Origin: Pseudomonadota bacterium
GTDB taxonomy: Bacteria; Pseudomonadota; Gammaproteobacteria; Xanthomonadales; Xanthomonadaceae
Direction of reading: 5' to 3'
DNA length: 12,348 bases
NCBI GenBank assembly: GCA_023392975.1
Contig: JAEWNA010000075.1
Span: 1 to 12,348 of the forward strand
The position numbers and the translations under genes were made by a program. The stretch's first letter is position 1. The number at the start of each line of letters is the position of its first letter. Of the stretch, positions 7,775 through 12,348 are shown in pieces. A model generated the notes under the pieces. It had not been told where the DNA came from. It ran no database searches and worked only from the letters and a program-made list of their open reading frames with translations.

Positions 7775-9664
7775 ATGCCTCTCCTCACCTTGAATGACGT
7801 CGACTTCGGCGTCGGCGGTCCGCTGCTGCTCGACGGCGTGGACCTGGCCATCGAACCCGGCGAACGCATCGCCCTGATCGGCCGCAATGGCGCCGGCAAG
7901 TCGACGCTGCTGCGCCTGCTGGCCGGCGAACTGAAGCCCGACGACGGCGACATCCGCGCCGAGACCGGCGTGCGCGTCGCACGGCTCGAACAGGAAGTGC
8001 CGCGCGACGCCGTCGGCACCGTATTCGACGTGGTCGCGGCCGGACTGGGCGCGCTCGGTGCGCTGCTCGCGGACTACCACCACCTGATCCACGCCGACGC
8101 GATCGACACCGAGGCACTGGCTGCGGTGCAGTCGAAGATCGAGGACGCCGGCGGCTGGTCGGTCGACCAGCGCGTGACCGAGACGCTGGCGCGGCTGCAG
8201 CTCGACGGCGACCAGGACTTCGCGCAGCTGTCCGGCGGCATGAAGCGCCGCGTGCTGCTGGCGCGCGCGCTGGTATCGGCGCCGGACCTGCTGCTGCTGG
8301 ACGAACCGACCAACCACCTCGACATCGCCGCGATCGACTGGCTCGAAGGTTTCCTCAAGGCGTGGCCGGGCGCGCTGGTGTTCGTCACCCACGATCGCCG
8401 ATTCCTGCGCGCGCTGGCGACGCGGATCGTCGAGATCGACCGCGGCCAGCTCACCAGCTGGCCCGGCGACTGGGCGAACTACCTGCGTCGCCGCGAGGAG
8501 CGCCTCAACGCCGAGGCACAGGAGAACGCGCGCTTCGACAAGCTGCTGGCGCAGGAGGAAGTGTGGATCCGGCAGGGTATCAAGGCCCGCCGCACCCGAG
8601 ACGAAGGCCGCGTGCGCCGGCTGAAGGCCATGCGCGAGGAGCGCGCCGCGCGCCGCGACCTCACCGGCAACGTGCGCATGGAAGCCGCGCAGGCCACGGC
8701 CTCCGGCAAGAAGGTGATCGAGGCGAAGGACGTGACGTTCGCGTTCGGCGAGCGCGTGCTGGTGAAGGACTTCTCGACGACGATCCTGCGCGGCGACCGC
8801 ATTGGCCTGATCGGCGACAACGGCAGCGGCAAGACCACGCTGCTGAAGCTGCTGCTGGGCGACCTGCAGCCGCAGGCGGGCGAGATCAGGGTCGGCACGC
8901 AATTGCAGGTCGCGTACTTCGACCAGTACCGCGCCACGCTGCGCGAGGACTGGAACGCGATCGAGAACGTCGCCGAGGGCAAGGATTCGGTGACGATCAA
9001 CGGCCGCTCGAAGCACGCGATCGGCTACCTGCAGGACTTCCTGTTCTCGCCGGAACGTGCGCGCGCGCCGATCACGCGCCTGTCCGGCGGCGAGCGCAAC
9101 CGCCTGCTGCTGGCGAAGCTGTTCGCGCAGCCTTCCAACCTGCTGGTGATGGACGAACCGACCAACGACCTCGACGTCGAGACGCTGGAACTGCTCGAGG
9201 AGCTGCTGGGCGAATACGAAGGCACGCTGCTGCTGGTCAGCCACGACCGCGACTTCCTCGACAGCGTCGTCACGTCCACACTCGTGATGGAAGGCGACGG
9301 CCGCGTCGGCGAATACGTCGGCGGCTACAGCGATTGGCTGCGGCAGCGGGCGGCGCCGGTCGAGGCGGCGAAAGCGGCTGCGAAGACACCGCAACCTGCG
9401 AGTGCAGCGTCATCCGCGCCGACGCCCGCTGCCGCGACGCCGGCGAAGCGCAAGCTCAGCTACAAGGACCAGCGCGAACTCGACGAACTGCCGGCGCGCA
9501 TCGAAGCGCTCGAAACGAAGATCGCCGACATGACCGAGGCGATGAACGACCCCGCCTTCTTCCAGCGCGACCACGCCGCCGTCGCCGCGCACAACGCGGA
9601 GCTGGCGGCGACGCAGGCCGCGCTGGAGCAGGCGTATGCGCGCTGGGAGGCGCTGGACGGCTGA
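7775..9664 (+). CDS. uup: ABC-F family ATPase, Uup type
   Basis: The 629-residue soluble protein has two ABC domains and no membrane segment. Domain 1: Walker A GRNGAGKST (36-44), signature LSGGM (152-156), Walker B with LLLLDEPTNHLD (172-183), catalytic E177 and switch H206. The linker between domains (about 240-300, very rich in Arg, Glu and Lys, with RQGIKARRTRDEGRVRRL) is the ABC-F interaction motif that reaches the ribosomal P-site tRNA. Domain 2: Walker A GDNGSGKTT (347-355), signature LSGGE (436-440), Walker B MDEPTNDLD (459-467), E461 and H490. An Ala/Pro/Lys linker (about 528-558) leads to a C-terminal coiled coil (about 560-629), which distinguishes Uup from EttA and YheS. In E. coli, Uup binds ribosomes and branched DNA, and mutants show raised precise transposon excision. 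The start follows a leaderless-type promoter. A REP doublet lies 14 bases after the stop. Confidence 0.95.
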   Translation: MPLLTLNDVDFGVGGPLLLDGVDLAIEPGERIALIGRNGAGKSTLLRLLAGELKPDDGDIRAETGVRVARLEQEVPRDAVGTVFDVVAAGLGALGALLADYHHLIHADAIDTEALAAVQSKIEDAGGWSVDQRVTETLARLQLDGDQDFAQLSGGMKRRVLLARALVSAPDLLLLDEPTNHLDIAAIDWLEGFLKAWPGALVFVTHDRRFLRALATRIVEIDRGQLTSWPGDWANYLRRREERLNAEAQENARFDKLLAQEEVWIRQGIKARRTRDEGRVRRLKAMREERAARRDLTGNVRMEAAQATASGKKVIEAKDVTFAFGERVLVKDFSTTILRGDRIGLIGDNGSGKTTLLKLLLGDLQPQAGEIRVGTQLQVAYFDQYRATLREDWNAIENVAEGKDSVTINGRSKHAIGYLQDFLFSPERARAPITRLSGGERNRLLLAKLFAQPSNLLVMDEPTNDLDVETLELLEELLGEYEGTLLLVSHDRDFLDSVVTSTLVMEGDGRVGEYVGGYSDWLRQRAAPVEAAKAAAKTPQPASAASSAPTPAAATPAKRKLSYKDQRELDELPARIEALETKIADMTEAMNDPAFFQRDHAAVAAHNAELAATQAALEQAYARWEALDG

Positions 9665-9677
9665 CGCTGCCTTTCAG

Positions 9678-9738
9678 GTAGGAGCGACGTGAGTCGCGAC
9701 CTTTCGCCGCGTCGGGTCGCGATTCACGTCGCTCCTAC
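9678..9738. repeat. REP doublet (REPIN), GTAG type, second copy
   Basis: Arms 9678-9700 and 9716-9738 match as reverse complements at 22 of 23 positions around a 15-base spacer. The left arm is identical to the arm at 883-905; the right arm differs by one base (T at 9723), which weakens its own small hairpin at the loop-closing pair. As at 881-957, it lies between two convergent genes (stop at 9664, stop at 9761). It is the only notable content of the 96-base gap. Confidence 0.93.
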
Positions 9739-9760
9739 GAAAAGCGGAGAGGGCGACCCC

Positions 9761-11467
9761 TCACTCGTCCTGCCCGTCCGCCTGGTTCTGCGTCTCGATG
9801 CCGTGCGGCGTGCACGCGACGTCGGCCGCGGCGGCGGGCACCAGCCACCAGCGGCGGCGATTCGACACGCCGGCGAATTCGGCCTTCGCCTTGTCCACGC
9901 ATTGCGACAGCGCCGGTTCCTGCACCAGCAGCCAGCGCGTCTGCGGCTGTTCGGCCTGCCAGCGCATGCCGAGCACGAGCTGCTCCGGCCACAGCGTCTT
10001 GAACCCGAACGTGGTCGCCGGGCGATCGGCCATCAGCAGGTTCTGTTCCTTCCACGCGACCAGGCCCAGCTCGGCGTCGGGGCCGATCCGCTTGCCGACA
10101 TCGGTCATCAGCCCGACCGCGGAACTCGACGGGTTGAGCAGCGGATAGGCGATCAGGCCGTACAGCACCCAGATGCCGCCCAGCGCCCACGCCAGCCCTT
10201 TCTCGCCGCCGCGCACGCGGTGCCAGCCGACGCTGCCCAGCGCCCACGCGCCCATCGCCATCAGCATCAGATACAGCGCGCGGCCGCCGTCGACGAAGCC
10301 GCGATCGGACATCAGCTTTGCCTCGAACTTCGGCTCGCCGAACCACATCCACAGCCCGGCGACCAGCAGCAGCGTGCCGAGCGCGGCCGCGAAGCCGAAC
10401 GCGACGCGCTTCGCCGCCGTGCGACGCAGGATGCCCGGCAGCAGCGGCGCCAGCGCCAGGCACATCATCGGCAGCGCCGGCATGATGTACACGTCGCGCT
10501 TCCCGTGCGGGATCGAGAAGAACAGGATGATCAGCGCCCACCACGCCAGCGGCAGCAGGTAACGCGCGTCGCGGCGGCGCAGGCGGCGGCGCCACGCGGG
10601 CACCGCCCAGAACAGCGCCAGCACCGTCGGCAGCCACGCCGTCGCCATCACCTCGAAGTGGTACCACGGCGGCTGCGGGTGGTCCCACGACTTCGCGTAG
10701 CGCCCGGCGGTCTGCCGGAACAGGATGTCGTCGAGGTAGGCGCGGTATTCGGGTTCGGCGTGATGCAGCGCCGCGGTCACCATCGGCACCAGCCACAGCG
10801 ACGCCGCGAACGCGAACGCCAGCGGGCCGATCCAGAAGCGCGGATTGCGCGCATGCACGCGCACGCCCGGCCAGCCGCGCAGCGACGCGATCGCCGCCGG
10901 CAGGATCATCAGCAGCGCGAGGCCGCCGACGCCCTTGGTGATCGTGCCCAGCCCCGCGGCGAACCAGCCCAGCGTCCACATCCGCCAGTCCGGCCCGCGC
11001 AGCAGGTGGCGCAGCAGGCCGTAGTTCGCCAGCGTGATCCAGAACATCACCAGCGGATCGATCTGCGCCTTCTTGCTCTGGTAGGTGAACTGCAGCGCGA
11101 ACAGCAGCGCCCACGCGGCGTACAGGCCGACGCGCCGCGTCCACAGCCGGCGGCCGAGGTCGTATACGCACCACAGCGTGCCCAGTGCGGCCAGCAGCGA
11201 CGGCAGCAGGAAGGCGACGCGCCAGTCGCGCACCAGCGTGTAGAACGCCGCCTCGAACCACATCAGCATCGGCGGCTTGTCCGAGTACAGCTCGGTGCCG
11301 CGGCGCGGGAACAGCCAGTCGCCGCTCTCGACCATGTGCTTGGCGACGAGGGTGAAGCGCGGTTCGTCGGAGGGCCACGGGTCGCGCAGGCCGAGGCCGG
11401 TGCCGAGGATCAGCAGGGCGACGACGGCGAGCAGCCAGAATTCACGGGAGGCGCGGGTCTTCAGCAT
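9761..11467 (-). CDS. ArnT/PMT-like membrane glycosyltransferase (GT39 fold)
   Basis: The 568-residue integral membrane protein belongs to the PMT/ArnT clan, whose members use polyprenyl-phosphate sugars on the periplasmic side. It has a first membrane segment (about 11-28), then the first periplasmic loop with DEPRF (34-38), the catalytic-type acidic pair of the clan, and YSDKPPMLMW (61-70), matching the KPP motif of ArnT. Further segments follow at roughly 83-103, 113-127, 165-195, 211-235, 273-290, 302-320, 326-345, 354-376, 396-412 and 426-444. The HGKRDVYIMPALP block (321-333) resembles the family's GKRxxYLLP. A soluble tail of about 120 residues closes the protein. Start ATG 11465-11467 is supported by a -10 box at -12 to -7. 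No arn genes are nearby, so transfer of aminoarabinose to lipid A is not implied; donor and acceptor are unknown. Confidence 0.88.
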   Translation of the reverse strand: MLKTRASREFWLLAVVALLILGTGLGLRDPWPSDEPRFTLVAKHMVESGDWLFPRRGTELYSDKPPMLMWFEAAFYTLVRDWRVAFLLPSLLAALGTLWCVYDLGRRLWTRRVGLYAAWALLFALQFTYQSKKAQIDPLVMFWITLANYGLLRHLLRGPDWRMWTLGWFAAGLGTITKGVGGLALLMILPAAIASLRGWPGVRVHARNPRFWIGPLAFAFAASLWLVPMVTAALHHAEPEYRAYLDDILFRQTAGRYAKSWDHPQPPWYHFEVMATAWLPTVLALFWAVPAWRRRLRRRDARYLLPLAWWALIILFFSIPHGKRDVYIMPALPMMCLALAPLLPGILRRTAAKRVAFGFAAALGTLLLVAGLWMWFGEPKFEAKLMSDRGFVDGGRALYLMLMAMGAWALGSVGWHRVRGGEKGLAWALGGIWVLYGLIAYPLLNPSSSAVGLMTDVGKRIGPDAELGLVAWKEQNLLMADRPATTFGFKTLWPEQLVLGMRWQAEQPQTRWLLVQEPALSQCVDKAKAEFAGVSNRRRWWLVPAAAADVACTPHGIETQNQADGQDE

Positions 11468-11473
11468 CCGCGC

Positions 11474-11479
11474 ATGATA
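11474..11479 (-). promoter_or_regulatory. -10 box of a probable leaderless promoter for the GT39 gene
   Basis: On the minus strand the sequence reads GGTATCATGCGCGG and then ATG. TATCAT is one base from the TATAAT consensus and lies at -12 to -7 from the start codon, the same spacing as at the ABC-F gene. No Shine-Dalgarno fits between. No convincing -35 hexamer is seen about 17 bases upstream. The spacing itself argues that the 5' end of the mRNA is the start codon. Confidence 0.62.
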
Positions 11480-11566
11480 CCGGGTCGGTTCGCGCCGGCC
11501 CGTGCACGATGGCGGCGCCGCGGCGACCCGTCCGACGGACGTACTGCCCGCAGCCACACCCTCTCT

Positions 11567-11660
11567 TGTGGGAGCGATGGCTTTCAACCACCGACTGGTG
11601 GGTCAAGTCGCGACGAACCGCCGACGCCGGATCGCAGTCGCGACTCCCGTCGCTCCCACA
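11567..11660. repeat. Mosaic REP element, GTGG type
   Basis: Outer ends TGTGGGAGCGA (11567-11577) and TCGCTCCCACA (11650-11660) are perfect complements. On the minus strand the right-hand unit (11637-11659) has head GTGG, then GCGAC-GGGA-GTCGC, a 5-pair hairpin with a GNRA-type loop, then GAC. The left-hand unit keeps the GTGG head but continues ATGGCTTTC, a different REP body. Between them lie a hairpin CCACC-GACT-GGTGG (11588-11601) and another copy of the palindrome GTCGCGAC (11607-11614; also 11637-11644). The element sits in the 218-base gap between the rsmB-like stop (11686) and the GT39 gene, both on the minus strand. It looks like two REP subtypes joined. The remainder of the gap (11480-11560) shows nothing else. 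Confidence 0.78.
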
Positions 11661-11685
11661 GGATGGGTCGATCGCGACCGGCCGG

Positions 11686-12348
11686 TCAGCCCCGCTTGCG
11701 CAGTTTCGCGTAGAAGAACCCGTCCATGCCGTCCTCGCCGGGCAGGCGTTGGCGGCCGACGCCGGCGACGCGGCCGAAGCGGGCGTCCAGCGGCTCGGCG
11801 ACGGCGTCCGGCGTGCGGGCGAGGAAGGCGTCGACCTGTACCGCATTCTCGCGGGCCAGCAGCGCGCAGGTCGCATAGACCAGCGTCCCGCCCGGCGCCA
11901 GCGTGGGCCAGAGCGCGTCGAGCAGCGCCATCTGGATCGCGACCAGCATGTCGAGATCGGACTCGCGCCGATGCAGCAGGATGTCCGGCTGCCGGCGCAC
12001 GATGCCGGTGGCGGAGCAGGGCGCATCGATCAGCACGGCATCGAAGGGAATTCCGTCCCACCAGTCGGGCGGATAGGTGGCGTCGGCGGCCTTCAGTTCG
12101 ACCGTGCTGCCCGGTGCGACCCGCCCCAGCGTCTCGGCGGTGCGCCGCAGCCGGCGGGCGTCGATGTCGAGCGCCGTGATCCGCAGCGACGGGTCCCGTT
12201 CCAGCAGATGCGCGGCCTTGCCGCCGGGCGCGGCACAGGCGTCGAGCACGCGGGCGCCGGGCGCCGGGGCGAGGACATCGGCCACCGCCTGCGCCGAGGC
12301 GTCCTGCACCGAGACCGCGCCGTCCGCGAAGCCCGGCAGCTCGGCCAC
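11686..12348 (-). CDS. RsmB-like 16S rRNA cytosine-C5 methyltransferase, C-terminal part
   Basis: This is a partial gene: the frame is still open at the right edge, and only the last 220 residues are present. It begins inside the methyltransferase domain; RsmB enzymes are about 430 residues with an N-terminal NusB-like RNA-binding domain, which would lie outside the window. Numbering visible residues, motif I is VLDACAAPGGKAAHLLE (34-50, S-adenosylmethionine binding), followed by ALDID (59-63), VLIDAPCSATG (105-115) with the PC-motif Cys 111 that helps product release, the IVRRQPDI segment (116-123) typical of RsmB, YATCALLARENA (158-169) with the TC-motif nucleophile Cys 161, and the closing DGFFYAKLRK. 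In E. coli RsmB makes m5C967 of 16S rRNA. Assignment to RsmB rather than RsmF or another paralogue rests on the RRxPDI stretch. It lies upstream of the GT39 gene on the same strand. Confidence 0.88.
   Translation of the reverse strand: MAELPGFADGAVSVQDASAQAVADVLAPAPGARVLDACAAPGGKAAHLLERDPSLRITALDIDARRLRRTAETLGRVAPGSTVELKAADATYPPDWWDGIPFDAVLIDAPCSATGIVRRQPDILLHRRESDLDMLVAIQMALLDALWPTLAPGGTLVYATCALLARENAVQVDAFLARTPDAVAEPLDARFGRVAGVGRQRLPGEDGMDGFFYAKLRKRG

Noticed and set aside
7511..9394. A 627-codon open frame on the minus strand opposite uup
   Set aside because: The Uup protein on the plus strand has every ABC-F motif in order; the antisense frame is a composition shadow.
11468..11587. A 40-residue N-terminal extension of the GT39 protein to an ATG at 11587
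   Set aside because: It would begin inside the REP element and carry no membrane or signal character; the -10 box immediately before 11467 supports the shorter form.
9689..11713. A 674-codon open frame on the plus strand
   Set aside because: It is antisense to the GT39 gene, starts inside the REP doublet, and its translation is low-complexity Arg/Gln/Pro/Ala with no fold signature.

Overview
The window is high-GC DNA from a gammaproteobacterium, most likely Xanthomonadaceae (Lysobacteraceae; Lysobacter or Luteimonas-like). The pointers are strong GC bias at third codon positions with long antisense shadow frames, GTAG-headed REP doublets of the kind scattered through that family, start codons sitting directly behind a -10-like box without a Shine-Dalgarno, and the gene set itself. 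This placement is inferred from sequence character, not from a search. It looks like chromosomal housekeeping plus cell-surface sugar genes; I see no insertion sequence, phage gene, CRISPR array, tRNA or rRNA.

Layout. Positions 2-862 (+): C-terminal part of a YdbT-like membrane protein with bacterial PH domains. 881-957: a REP doublet between convergent genes. 971-2023 (-): a CDP-glycerol glycerophosphotransferase-family protein. 2049-2810 (+): a WaaE/KdtX-like LPS-core glycosyltransferase, whose start lies only 25 bases from the start of its divergent neighbour. 2861-2933: a second, unrelated inverted repeat. 3001-4557 (+): SelO, a protein adenylyltransferase. 4701-5666, 5663-6610 and 6628-7746 (+): UDP-glucuronate decarboxylase (UDP-xylose synthase) followed tightly by a GT2 and a GT4 glycosyltransferase, probably one operon. 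7775-9664 (+): Uup-type ABC-F ATPase. 9678-9738: REP doublet between convergent genes. 9761-11467 (-): ArnT/PMT-like membrane glycosyltransferase (GT39 fold). About 11567-11660: a mosaic GTGG-type REP element. 11686-12348 (-): C-terminal part of an RsmB-like rRNA cytosine-C5 methyltransferase running off the right edge.

How the genes fit together. Six of the ten genes handle activated sugars or polyol phosphates at the envelope. The UXS-GT2-GT4 run can make UDP-xylose and has two transferases to place sugars on a surface glycan. The divergent pair looks like LPS-core decoration (a core hexosyltransferase and a polyol-phosphate transferase). The GT39 protein would act on the periplasmic side using a lipid-linked sugar. 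The shared pathway is inference; no substrate can be read from the sequence. SelO, Uup and RsmB-like are housekeeping or stress functions.

The most interesting signals are non-coding. Two genes carry a TAnnnT box at exactly -12 to -7 from the ATG, as expected for leaderless mRNAs. Two sequence-unrelated repeat families share the same architecture: small hairpins with GNRA-type loops, paired in inverted orientation. All gaps between genes are under 300 bases, and none contains a convincing extra gene.
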